Part shown: positions 1 to 7,638 of the stretch, piece after piece
Layout: each line of letters opens with the position of its first letter
How positions within the stretch are numbered: position 1 is the first letter of the stretch
Origin: Photobacterium profundum
Lineage (GTDB): Bacteria; Pseudomonadota; Gammaproteobacteria; Enterobacterales; Vibrionaceae
Length of the DNA: 64,000 nucleotides
Direction of reading: 5' to 3'
Assembly: GCF_003026285.1 (NCBI RefSeq)
Contig: NZ_PYOD01000016.1
Span: 34,778-98,777 of the forward strand
Notes under the pieces: model-generated
Seen by the model: the letters and a program-made list of their open reading frames with translations, nothing else
Told to the model about the DNA's origin: nothing
Database searches by the model: none
Translations under genes and position numbers: made by a program

Positions 1-151
1 ATGTGCTGTCCCAACTTGAAAACTTCACCATGCCTGATTTAAAGAAGACCCAAGCCACCCATAAACGCGTAAATAACAGTAAAAATGGCGTTAATGGCTC
101 TGCGATTTTTTGACCGATATTATCGATACCTCGAATGAAATTCAGCATCAT
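1..151 (-). CDS. DoxX family membrane protein (partial, 5' end only)
   Basis: Fifty N-terminal codons are present and the gene runs off the left edge. The translation begins MMLNFIRGID and continues through a hydrophobic stretch containing FLLLFTRLWVAWVFFKSG, which fits the first membrane helix and the conserved K-S-G region of DoxX proteins. The start ATG (149-151) overlaps the TGA of the preceding DUF2063 gene as ATGA, so the two are probably translationally coupled. In bufferin and Hvf-type operons a DoxX gene is the usual fourth member (often called bufD or hvfD) and is thought to be a membrane component. Its exact role is unknown, and only the N-terminus can be judged here. Confidence 0.75.
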   Translation of the reverse strand, partial: MMLNFIRGIDNIGQKIAEPLTPFLLLFTRLWVAWVFFKSGMVKFSSWDST

Positions 152-924
152 TTATTTCCCTTTAGTTGACAATGAACATCTGAAAAAATGTGTTGCTGTA
201 CTAATTCACTGAGCATTGCGAGCATAGTGTCATCAGCATTACCCAGTGTTTTTTGTTGTTGGCTTAAGATAACAAGTGCGGTAGCGGCACTAGTGGTATT
301 CATTACAAAAACTTGTTTAGCCCTGTGTTGGATAATGGCTGATTCTGGTTGATTAATATCGAATTCTTCGAAGTTATTATTCGTTACCATTTGCCATAAG
401 GTGACCACTGCGTAAGACGAATCAAAGCATAAAGTGAGATGTGGTACTTCAAATTTTAAGGATGAGAAATCGCTCTCTGTTAACCCTTGCAGCTTGTGGA
501 ATGGAAACGATGAATGGATCGCAGGCTGATGATTTGCGCGATCAACGCACCACTCTAACGCTGCTAAATCTGCAAGGTATGGAACAGTTTGATGTAATTC
601 GGTGGTTTGAGTAATTGCGTCATCTAGCCCTGCACCATAATGGCTTACGTCCCCTTGTTCGAGAGGGTGAGACAAGACATATTGACGCGCTAATTGGCTA
701 AAGCATTCATCGCCTACAACGGCTTTGATTGCGGGGTAAGTCGCTTCTAAAATTTCAGATAAACTAATAATAAAGTTATTACGGTAGATCTGAATTAACT
801 GCTCTGCAGGAAATTGCCCCCGAACAATTTGATTTGTCACATCACTTTCTTGATAGTGAAGTGCATCAGAAAATGCTTTTTGCAGATCATGCAGAGAGCG
901 GCTAGGTGGTTGTGATTTGTCCAT
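148..924 (-). CDS. DUF2063 (HvfC/BufC-type) partner protein of the MNIO enzyme
   Basis: 258 aa. The N-terminal third (LHDLQKAFSDALHY, then QLIQIYRNNFIISLSEIL and YPAIKAVVGDECF) has the DUF2063 signature: YRNN followed by a helix and a TYPAIKAVVG-like segment. DUF2063 proteins are encoded beside DUF692/MNIO enzymes. In related RiPP systems the partner helps present the precursor peptide to the oxidase, and older annotations as a putative DNA-binding protein rest on little. The ATG at 924 lies inside the upstream MNIO gene (23-nt overlap) and the TGA overlaps the DoxX start, so this is the third of four tightly packed genes. The family and context are clear. The modification-partner role is taken from the family. 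Confidence 0.85.
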   Translation of the reverse strand: MDKSQPPSRSLHDLQKAFSDALHYQESDVTNQIVRGQFPAEQLIQIYRNNFIISLSEILEATYPAIKAVVGDECFSQLARQYVLSHPLEQGDVSHYGAGLDDAITQTTELHQTVPYLADLAALEWCVDRANHQPAIHSSFPFHKLQGLTESDFSSLKFEVPHLTLCFDSSYAVVTLWQMVTNNNFEEFDINQPESAIIQHRAKQVFVMNTTSAATALVILSQQQKTLGNADDTMLAMLSELVQQHIFSDVHCQLKGNK

Positions 925-1762
925 ATTGCGCCTCTTGCATTAAAATTGTGTTGGCTTTATCAGCTTCTGCTAATAACACCGAAAGTTCAGGAATATCTAA
1001 ATCCCATTCAATCAGCGTGGGTGTGGCACCGTGTTGCTGTATCCAGTGACGGTACATTTGCCATACGGGGTCGCTAACGGGTTTGCTATGGGTATCAATC
1101 CAAATTTCTCCATCATCAAATTTCTTTACCGTAAAGCCAGCAAGGTGAATTTCTTTTACCGATAATGGATCTAATGCCGCAATGTATTCATTGCTGTCAA
1201 AGCCGTGATTAAAGGCACTAACATAAATGTTATTAAAGTCGAGCAGTAAGCCACAGCCAGTACGCCGTTGCACGTGATGCAGAAACTCCCATTCTGGAAT
1301 CGCTGAATGCTGGAAGCTTAAATAACTTGATGGGTTTTCAACCAGCAATTGGCGACCGAGAAAATCTTGTACCTGTTCGACTTTGTCACAGAAATTGTTC
1401 AGGGCTTCTTCGGTATAAGGGAGTGGCAGTAAATCATTAAAAAACTGCCCGTCGACTGAACTCCAACTGAGATGATCTGAAACTGCAATCGGGTTTACCT
1501 CATCAACTAACTGCTTTAGTTGGACAAGGTGATCGCGGTTTAATGGATCTGCTGAGCCCAGTGATAACCCAATACCATGACAACTGATAGGGTAACTCTC
1601 GGCTATTTGACGTAGTTGTTCTCGCGCCATAGAAGCCGGATTAAAATAGTTCTCACTGTGAATCTCAAACCAGCCAATATCTGGCTGTTGAGTAATGACT
1701 TGAGATACGTGGGGAGAGCGTAAGCCCACCCCAACCATCTGCTGTTGAGACAATAAGCTCAA
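902..1762 (-). CDS. DUF692 multinuclear non-heme iron oxidase (MNIO), bufferin-modifying type
   Basis: 286 aa, full length for DUF692. Candidate metal ligands and signature blocks appear in family order: HSENYF near 35, CHGIGLSLGS (His62), SDHLSW (His97), VENPSSY (Glu142/Asn143), LLLDFNNIY (Asp175), EIHLAGF (His206), DTHSKPV (Asp223/His225) and LIEWD (Glu252). MNIOs oxidise cysteine side chains of precursor peptides to heterocycles. In the bufferin branch the products are thiooxazole-type copper ligands, which is established for other species and inferred here. The start is most likely TTG at 1760-1762, four bases after the stop of the precursor gene and preceded by AGAGGG at good spacing. 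An internal ATG at 1736-1738 lacks a visible Shine-Dalgarno. The second precursor gene lies immediately upstream and the DUF2063 gene overlaps its 3' end. Confidence 0.9.
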   Translation of the reverse strand: MSLLSQQQMVGVGLRSPHVSQVITQQPDIGWFEIHSENYFNPASMAREQLRQIAESYPISCHGIGLSLGSADPLNRDHLVQLKQLVDEVNPIAVSDHLSWSSVDGQFFNDLLPLPYTEEALNNFCDKVEQVQDFLGRQLLVENPSSYLSFQHSAIPEWEFLHHVQRRTGCGLLLDFNNIYVSAFNHGFDSNEYIAALDPLSVKEIHLAGFTVKKFDDGEIWIDTHSKPVSDPVWQMYRHWIQQHGATPTLIEWDLDIPELSVLLAEADKANTILMQEAQYGQITTT

Positions 1763-1766
1763 TTAC

Positions 1767-2024
1767 TTAGCCCTCTGTAGAACCACCAGATAAGCGGTCG
1801 CATAATCCTTTAGGTACCATCATGAATGCATCTTTTTGGCCATCAGTTTTTGATGTCCCGGCACATGAGCTGGTTTTGGTCGCACAGTCATTCTTACCGG
1901 CTTTAGCTACGCCGTAGCACTTTTCTTTTTCTTCAGCGGCAACGGCAGATGTAGAAGCCACAGTACCCGCTAGAGCAATAAGACCTGAAACAGCAGTCGC
2001 TAAAGCAATATTCGTTTTTTTCAT
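1767..2024 (-). CDS. Bufferin-type (DUF2282) RiPP precursor, downstream copy
   Basis: 85 aa. A Sec signal peptide (MKKTN, then a hydrophobic core, ending STSAVAA near residue 30) is followed by a mature part of about 55 residues with four cysteines at 36, 47, 54 and 75 in the contexts EKCYGVA, NDCATK, SSCAGT and GLCDRL. This four-Cys KCYGVA..C..C..LCD pattern is the DUF2282/BufA1 signature. In characterised bufferins the central pair becomes heterocycles and the outer pair a disulfide. That chemistry is inferred here. It matches the upstream copy at 79 of 85 positions; the changes are E31D, K41E, S58A, T60A, M68I and G85S (this copy to the other). All cysteines and the whole signal peptide are conserved, so both copies look functional. 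Confidence 0.88.
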   Translation of the reverse strand: MKKTNIALATAVSGLIALAGTVASTSAVAAEEKEKCYGVAKAGKNDCATKTSSCAGTSKTDGQKDAFMMVPKGLCDRLSGGSTEG

Positions 2025-2048
2025 GATGGTTCCTCAAAATTTACGTAT

Positions 2049-2068
2049 TGCTGCGCAATTGCACAGCA
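2049..2068 (-). repeat. Intercistronic hairpin between the two bufferin precursor genes
   Basis: The inverted repeat TGCTGYGC-AATT-GCRCAGCA forms an eight-pair stem (one G-U) with an AATT loop in the 66-bp gap between the two precursor genes. No U-run follows on the minus strand, so it looks more like an mRNA-stabilising or processing hairpin than a strong terminator. It could set the ratio of precursor mRNA to downstream enzyme mRNA. Confidence 0.45.
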
Positions 2069-2090
2069 AGATATTTAATTAGTTAAAATG

Positions 2091-2351
2091 TTATGCTGAT
2101 TCGGTAGAACCACCCGATAAGCGGTCACATAGACCTTTAGGAACCATGATGAAAGCATCTTTCTGGCCATCAGCCTTTGCTGTTCCGGCACATGAACTGG
2201 TTTTGGTCGCACAGTCATTTTTACCCGCTTCAGCCACGCCGTAGCACTTTTCTTTTTCATCCGCCGCGACGGCAGATGTTGAAGCGACTGTACCGGCTAG
2301 AGCAATAAGACCTGAAACAGCAGTGGCTAGGGCGATGTTTGTCTTTTTCAT
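2091..2351 (-). CDS. Bufferin-type (DUF2282) RiPP precursor, promoter-proximal copy
   Basis: 86 aa and the first gene of the operon in transcription order. It carries the same signal peptide as the downstream copy and a mature domain with cysteines at 36, 47, 54 and 75. The differences from the neighbour are conservative or at the C-terminus (STESA against STEG). An AGAGGATTT Shine-Dalgarno lies just upstream (reverse complement of about 2353-2361). Secreted or periplasmic metal binding after MNIO modification is the expected role by family. Two near-identical precursors served by one MNIO suggests dosage or a slight functional split. Out-of-frame ORFs over the same bases are shadows. Confidence 0.88.
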   Translation of the reverse strand: MKKTNIALATAVSGLIALAGTVASTSAVAADEKEKCYGVAEAGKNDCATKTSSCAGTAKADGQKDAFIMVPKGLCDRLSGGSTESA

Positions 2352-2638
2352 AATAAATCCTCTTTAATACGTTGGCTGTTGCTGTAAGTTGCAACGTTTC
2401 CTTTGACTTAACTTATTTTGCTATGGCGCCTTAAGCGCTCTCGAAATATAAGAAAGGGTAAAGGCAGAATTAATTTCACCTTTTTTTAACTTTTTTAAAG
2501 ATTCATTAATATTTCTGCTCAGGAAAAGCATAGAACAAAAATAAACAGGCAAGGTATTGTGTTGTTAAAAGTTATCAAAGCATTCTGAAAATGAGCTGGT
2601 ATAATCCTCACCATTGTATAAATAACCAGTAGATAGCG
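2352..2638. other. Divergent promoter region between the bufferin operon and uvrD
   Basis: This gap of about 287 bp is AT-rich and must contain the minus-strand promoter of the metallophore operon and the plus-strand uvrD promoter. A GC-rich block around 2426-2441 (GGCGCC-TTAA-GCGC) is partly palindromic and is the only obvious candidate operator on the bufferin side. I could not assign a sigma-70 or ECF promoter for the minus strand with confidence. The uvrD side is annotated separately. Confidence 0.4.
2597..2629 (+). promoter_or_regulatory. uvrD promoter: extended -10 and LexA/SOS-like box
   Basis: TGGTATAAT (2597-2605) is an extended -10 element. Immediately downstream, TTGTATAAATAACCAG (2614-2629) matches the E. 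coli uvrD LexA box CTGTATATATACCCAG at 13 of 16 positions. It would lie over the expected transcription start, the classic place for LexA repression, 10-25 bp before the start codon. Confidence 0.6.
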
Positions 2639-4813
2639 ATGGACGTTTCACTCCTGTTAGATGGGCTCAATGATAAACAAAGAGAAGCGGTGGCAGCACC
2701 GTTAGGAAACCACCTTGTACTAGCGGGAGCGGGCAGTGGTAAAACCCGAGTGCTCGTTCATCGTATTGCGTGGTTAATGCAGATAGAACAAGCATCGTCG
2801 TATTCCATTATGTCCGTGACGTTTACCAATAAAGCGGCTGCCGAAATGCGCGGTCGAATTAATGAGCTAATGCAAGGCTCATCGGCGGGGATGTGGAACG
2901 GTACATTCCATGGTTTATGCCACCGCATGCTACGTGCGCATTATCTTGATGCGCGCTTACCCGATGATTTCAATATTCTTGATTCTGATGATCAAATGCG
3001 TCTATTACGCCGTTTGATTAAAGCGCAAAATCTTGATGAGAAACACTGGCCAGCACGTCAAGCAGCGTGGTACATCAACGGTAAAAAAGACGAAGGCTTA
3101 CGCCCGGCTAATATTGATGCTTTTAATGATCCGGTTGAAAAAACATGGTTGCGTATTTATACCGCGTACCAAGAGGCATGTGATCGTGCTGGGTTAGTCG
3201 ATTTTGCTGAATTGTTGTTACGTGCCTTTGAGTTGGTTCGCGACAATAAACATATTCGTGAGCATTACCAAGCGCGTTTCAAGCACATCTTGGTGGACGA
3301 ATTCCAAGATACCAACAACATTCAGTTTGCATGGCTGCGCTTAATGGCGGGTGTTGATTGTAATGTGATGATTGTCGGTGATGATGATCAGTCTATCTAT
3401 GGCTGGCGCGGCGCCCAGGTTGAAAACATTCAGCGTTTCTTGCGCGACTTTGCCAATGCATCGTCCATTTTCCTTGAACAAAACTACCGTTCTACCGGTA
3501 ACATTCTAAATGCTGCCAACGAATTGATTGCCAATAACAATGAACGTATGGGCAAGAAATTATGGACGGATGGTGAAGAAGGCGAGTTGATCTCGTTGTA
3601 TTCTGCATTCAATGAATTGGATGAAGCCCGTTTTGCGGTGGGTAAAATCAAAGAATGGCGTAATGAAAAAGGCGGTTCGCTGAACGATACTGCCTTTTTA
3701 TACCGCAGTAATGCCCAATCTCGAGTATTGGAAGAAGCCTTAATTCAAGCGGGTCTACCGTACCGAATTTATGGTGGCATGCGTTTCTTCGAACGTCAGG
3801 AAGTGAAAGATTCACTGGCATACCTGCGTTTGATGGCCAACCGAAATGATGATGCCTCTTTTGAGCGAGTGGTGAATACCCCTACGCGTGGCTTGGGAGA
3901 TCGTACCTTAGAAACTATTCGTTTAGCTGCTCGTGATCGCAGTGTCACTATGTGGCAAGCTAGTGTCTCACTGCTTGAAGAGCAAGTGTTGGCGGGACGT
4001 GCAGCGAACTCGTTACGTCGTTTTATCGAGCTGGTCAATGCACTGGAAGACGATACGCGAGACTTACCTTTGTTCCAGCAAACGGATGATGTGATCCGTA
4101 ACTCGGGTTTGCGTGCAATGTACGAGCAAGAAAAAGGCGAAAAAGCCCAAGCTCGTATCGAAAACTTAGAAGAATTAGTCACGGCAACCCGTCAATTTGT
4201 TGTGCCAGAAGAAGCGGAAGAGATGACGCCATTAGCGGCATTTCTGTCTCATGCGGCACTAGAAGCTGGCGAAGGTCAGGCCGATGACTTTGAAGACGCG
4301 GTGCAGCTAATGACTATGCACAGTGCGAAAGGGTTAGAGTTCCCGATTGTCTTCATGGTGGGTGTTGAAGAGGGTATGTTCCCTAGTTCACGCACGACGG
4401 AAGAAGTCGGGCGTTTAGAAGAAGAACGTCGCTTGTGTTACGTCGGTATGACCCGTGCGATGAAGAAGTTGTACATCACTTATGCTGAAATGCGCCGTTT
4501 ATACGGTAAAGATAATTTCCATAAGCCATCACGCTTTATTCGTGAAATTCCAACGGAGTTTGTGGAAGAAGTGCGGATGAAGGCACAAGTCTCTCGTCCT
4601 GCAAGCAGTGGACGTTTTAGCCAAACCCAGGTGAATGATAACTTTAATCAAACCGGTTTTAATTTAGGGCAGCGTGTTAAGCACACTAAATTTGGTGAAG
4701 GAACCATTATTAACTTTGAAGGCAGTGGTGCGCAAAGCCGTGTTCAGGTCGCTTTCAATGGTGAAGGTATTAAGTGGTTAGTGACGCAATACGCTAAGCT
4801 CGATCCAATGTAA
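2639..4813 (+). CDS. uvrD: DNA helicase II (UvrD)
   Basis: 724 aa, near the E. coli length of 720. SF1A 3'-5' helicase that removes incised oligonucleotides in nucleotide excision repair, unwinds nicked strands in MutHLS mismatch repair, and dismantles RecA filaments. The start MDVSLLLDGLNDKQREAVAA is typical. Walker A GAGSGKT is at 30-36, Walker B ILVDEFQDTN near 218-227, then GDDDQSIYGWRGA, EQNYRST, the C-terminal QLMTMHSAKGLEFP and YVGMTRA motifs, and a Tudor-like C-terminal end (GQRVKHTKFGEG...). Single gene with its own SOS-like promoter and a terminator just after it. The ORF on the opposite strand at 3796-4182 is a shadow. Confidence 0.98.
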   Translation: MDVSLLLDGLNDKQREAVAAPLGNHLVLAGAGSGKTRVLVHRIAWLMQIEQASSYSIMSVTFTNKAAAEMRGRINELMQGSSAGMWNGTFHGLCHRMLRAHYLDARLPDDFNILDSDDQMRLLRRLIKAQNLDEKHWPARQAAWYINGKKDEGLRPANIDAFNDPVEKTWLRIYTAYQEACDRAGLVDFAELLLRAFELVRDNKHIREHYQARFKHILVDEFQDTNNIQFAWLRLMAGVDCNVMIVGDDDQSIYGWRGAQVENIQRFLRDFANASSIFLEQNYRSTGNILNAANELIANNNERMGKKLWTDGEEGELISLYSAFNELDEARFAVGKIKEWRNEKGGSLNDTAFLYRSNAQSRVLEEALIQAGLPYRIYGGMRFFERQEVKDSLAYLRLMANRNDDASFERVVNTPTRGLGDRTLETIRLAARDRSVTMWQASVSLLEEQVLAGRAANSLRRFIELVNALEDDTRDLPLFQQTDDVIRNSGLRAMYEQEKGEKAQARIENLEELVTATRQFVVPEEAEEMTPLAAFLSHAALEAGEGQADDFEDAVQLMTMHSAKGLEFPIVFMVGVEEGMFPSSRTTEEVGRLEEERRLCYVGMTRAMKKLYITYAEMRRLYGKDNFHKPSRFIREIPTEFVEEVRMKAQVSRPASSGRFSQTQVNDNFNQTGFNLGQRVKHTKFGEGTIINFEGSGAQSRVQVAFNGEGIKWLVTQYAKLDPM

Positions 4814-4833
4814 CCCTGAACGACATGAAAAAT

Positions 4834-4889
4834 AAAAAGCCCATCTTGCCAGCTTCTTGTAATAAGAACTGACAAAACGGGCTTTTTTT
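4834..4889 (+). terminator. uvrD terminator (possibly bidirectional with ggt)
   Basis: AAAAAGCCC and GGGCTTTTTTT flank a loop of about 36 nt in which TTCTTG and AAGAA can pair further. T-runs on both strands suggest it also ends the convergent ggt transcript. Confidence 0.75.
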
Positions 4890-4936
4890 AGGTATGTGCT
4901 TTGTTAGTTAAGAGGCTTATTGGTTAGCCAAGGCGC

Positions 4937-6691
4937 TTACTGAGCAATGACTTTTCCTTCACGGCGTGGGTCAGCTGCACCTGTGAGTGATTTACCGTCA
5001 ACACGAATAGCTTGAACACCAGAATTTAACTCTTTCACTTTTACCTTAAAGCCGAGCTGCTCCAGTTTTGGTGCCCATTGTTCAGCGGTCGTGTCTTGTT
5101 CTAATTCAAATGCGCCAAAGCGGTTATTCATATTGGGTAAGTTAATGGCTTGCTGAAGGTTTAATCCCCAATCAAGGTGTGCTACTAACGTCTTGGCAAC
5201 ATACCCAATGATTTGGCTACCACCAGGTGAACCAACGGCCATATACGGTTCACCTTCTTTCATTACAATGGTCGGTGCCATCGATGAGCGCGGACGTTTT
5301 CCAGGCTCAATCCGATTGGCAATTGGTACACCATCAGCATGGCTGCGGAATGAGAAATCCGTTAATTCATTATTGAGTAAGAATCCTCGTACCATTAAGC
5401 GTGAGCCAAAACCATTCTCAATGGTGGTGGTGATCGACACCATGTTGCGGTCTTTATCGACGATAGAAAAATGGCTGGTAGACGGTAACTCAATGGCTTC
5501 ATCTAATGCGTAATTCATTGCATGTGACCAAGGTGGCTTACCCGCCGCAGTCGTTGCCAGAGCGGTATCCCCTTTCAGCAACGTTGCGCGTTGTTCGATA
5601 TAACCAGCAGCTAATAAGCCCTCGGTAGGCATAGGTACATAATCGCTGTCTGCCATGTATTTACCACGATCGGCAAAGGCTAAACGAGAAGCGTCACCGA
5701 GTAAGCGCCAGCTTTGAATGTTCTCTGGACCCATTTTAGCGATGGGGTAATGGCTTAGCATGCCCATAATTTGCCCCAAGGTTAATGCCCCAGAGCTAGG
5801 TGGCCCCATGCCACATATCGAATATTGACGATAAGGCGCGCAGATGGGTTCACGTTCTTTTACTTGATAGGTAGCTAAATCCATCGTGTTTAATACACCA
5901 GGATTAGCTTTCGCCCCGCGTACGGTTTTAACAATATCGTTAGCAATCTTACCGTGGTAAAACGCACTGGCACCTTGGTCGGCGATTAACATTAATGTAT
6001 CGGCATAAGCGGGATTTTTAAGGTTTTGTCCTGCTTTGATTGGTGAGCCATCTTGATTAAAGAAGTAAGCTTTAGCTTCAGCTGAACGTTGTAGATAGTC
6101 TTTATCGTTGGCCACTAATTTAGCTAAGCGTGGGCTAACAACAAAACCTTTTTTAGCCAGATTTATAGCGGGTTCAAATAGGGTTTTCCACGGTAATTTA
6201 CCTAAACGCTGGTGGGTATGCTGCAGTAATTTAACAGTACCTGGTGTACCCACTGAACGCCCACCGACAACAGCGTCAAAGAACTGTAGTGGTTCGCCTT
6301 TATCATCCTGAAATAATCGTGGTGTAACGCCATAAGGTGCAGTTTCTCGACCATCAAACGATGTTAAAGCCTCTTTTTTTGCATCCCAATACATTAAAAA
6401 TGCACCACCACCAATTCCCGATGACTGTGGTTCAACTAATCCCAATACTAACTGGGTGGCAACCATGGCATCAATGGCATTACCACCTTGGCGTAGCATT
6501 GCTGCTCCTGCTTCACTGGCATAAGGGTTGGCAGACGCAATCATCCAATCAGACCCTTGCACCAAGGTTTGCGTTTTTAAGCCTGTCGCGGCTTCGGGGG
6601 CAATACTATCTGCGCTTTGTTTAGCGAACGCGGGTGTGATGGCGAGGCTAGCGGTTATAAATAACGCTAGGTAAGATGCTTTCCACTGCAT
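4937..6691 (-). CDS. ggt: Gamma-glutamyltransferase (periplasmic)
   Basis: 584 aa. Cleaves gamma-glutamyl bonds of glutathione and related peptides and transfers the glutamyl group. A Sec signal peptide is visible (MQWKASYLALFITASLAITP, cleavage about AFA-KQ). Autoprocessing should generate large and small subunits at Thr405 (ELPS-TSHFSIVDKD), the N-terminal nucleophile threonine. Other family blocks are GNAIDAMVATQ, PQSSGIGGG, GRETAP, SVGTPG, GMGPPSSG, NELTDFSF and GKRPRSSMAPT. Monocistronic; a Shine-Dalgarno AAGGAGCTCAT precedes the ATG. GGT releases cysteinyl-glycine and glutamate from exported glutathione. Confidence 0.96.
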   Translation of the reverse strand: MQWKASYLALFITASLAITPAFAKQSADSIAPEAATGLKTQTLVQGSDWMIASANPYASEAGAAMLRQGGNAIDAMVATQLVLGLVEPQSSGIGGGAFLMYWDAKKEALTSFDGRETAPYGVTPRLFQDDKGEPLQFFDAVVGGRSVGTPGTVKLLQHTHQRLGKLPWKTLFEPAINLAKKGFVVSPRLAKLVANDKDYLQRSAEAKAYFFNQDGSPIKAGQNLKNPAYADTLMLIADQGASAFYHGKIANDIVKTVRGAKANPGVLNTMDLATYQVKEREPICAPYRQYSICGMGPPSSGALTLGQIMGMLSHYPIAKMGPENIQSWRLLGDASRLAFADRGKYMADSDYVPMPTEGLLAAGYIEQRATLLKGDTALATTAAGKPPWSHAMNYALDEAIELPSTSHFSIVDKDRNMVSITTTIENGFGSRLMVRGFLLNNELTDFSFRSHADGVPIANRIEPGKRPRSSMAPTIVMKEGEPYMAVGSPGGSQIIGYVAKTLVAHLDWGLNLQQAINLPNMNNRFGAFELEQDTTAEQWAPKLEQLGFKVKVKELNSGVQAIRVDGKSLTGAADPRREGKVIAQ

Positions 6692-6841
6692 ATGAGCTCC
6701 TTATGTCTGTCTCTCTTGATAGAAGTTCGGTCAATGAACTTCGTAGCGTAGAGAGTGACAGTGCAAAGCGCTAGTGTCTAATTGATGAGCATTTTTTGTG
6801 CTCATTCTCAATAATTTTCGTGCTTAATTACCACGATATTT

Positions 6842-7498
6842 TTACAACGTAACTATGATATTCAACAAGATCATACTGCCGATAGTCACAAAAAGTACGC
6901 CACAGACACCGTCGATATAAGGTGTCCATTGCTGGATTTTTTGTTGTAGACGTCTCCCTGTTAGTAACCATGCCAGCATGGCGAACCATAGAAATGATGT
7001 GATCCATAAAATCGCAATTGCGGTTATTTTTCCAGATATCGACATATCAACTGGCACTATGGTCGAGAGTAGGCTGATGAAAAATACTAACGCTTTAGGG
7101 TTTAATATATTGGTCGTAAACCCTTTCACGAGCGCTTGTTTACTATTAGCAATAATGCGTTTTGGGGCTGCAACTGTTTCAGTATGCGCTGTGGGGCGAA
7201 AGATAGGAGTCAGCACGCTTCTAACAGCACCAATACCCAGCCACAGTAAGTATGAACCCCCAGCGGCTTGCAGTAAGGCAAATAGGGTTGGCTGCTGGTG
7301 GATCAATAAGCTGGCGCCAGTCAGGCTTAAAATTGAATGCAATAAAATACCCAGAGACAAGCCCAGTGCGATCGCAATGCCCGTTTGACGCCCGTAACGT
7401 CCTGCGTTTTGTACCACTAGGGCAAAATCAGGCCCTGGGCTCATTAGCGCAATAACGTGGACGGTAACTAAGGTAAGTAAAGTGGTGACTTCGTTCAT
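6842..7498 (-). CDS. LysE/RhtB family amino-acid exporter
   Basis: 218 aa from ATG 7496-7498, chosen over an upstream in-frame start because MNEVTTLLTLVTVHVIALMSPGPDF is the canonical family N-terminus and a GGCGAGA Shine-Dalgarno precedes it. The SPGPDFALV motif, six hydrophobic segments and FTTNILNPKALVFF in the middle are LysE/RhtB hallmarks. These inner-membrane proteins export amino acids or homoserine lactone-like compounds. The substrate cannot be told from sequence. It lies downstream of a same-strand AraC-type regulator, a frequent pairing in which the regulator controls the exporter. Confidence 0.88.
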   Translation of the reverse strand: MNEVTTLLTLVTVHVIALMSPGPDFALVVQNAGRYGRQTGIAIALGLSLGILLHSILSLTGASLLIHQQPTLFALLQAAGGSYLLWLGIGAVRSVLTPIFRPTAHTETVAAPKRIIANSKQALVKGFTTNILNPKALVFFISLLSTIVPVDMSISGKITAIAILWITSFLWFAMLAWLLTGRRLQQKIQQWTPYIDGVCGVLFVTIGSMILLNIIVTL

Positions 7499-7638
7499 GG
7501 TGTCTCGCCGTTTGTATTCGATTGGATTGGTATGTTTTGCAGTATGACGGGGCGTGTTTGAATGCGCTTGTAAAAAAGTGACAGCGAAAAGAAAGTACAA
7601 CGGAAAGAAGAATAGTGATGGTTATAAATTGGATATCG

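Noticed and set aside
2075..2260. 61-codon minus-strand ORF over the first precursor gene
   Set aside because: Out of frame with the real precursor and built from its repeated bases; no Shine-Dalgarno or family features.
3796..4182. 128-codon minus-strand ORF inside uvrD
   Set aside because: Fully within a confident gene, low-complexity Ser/Arg composition, no start signal.
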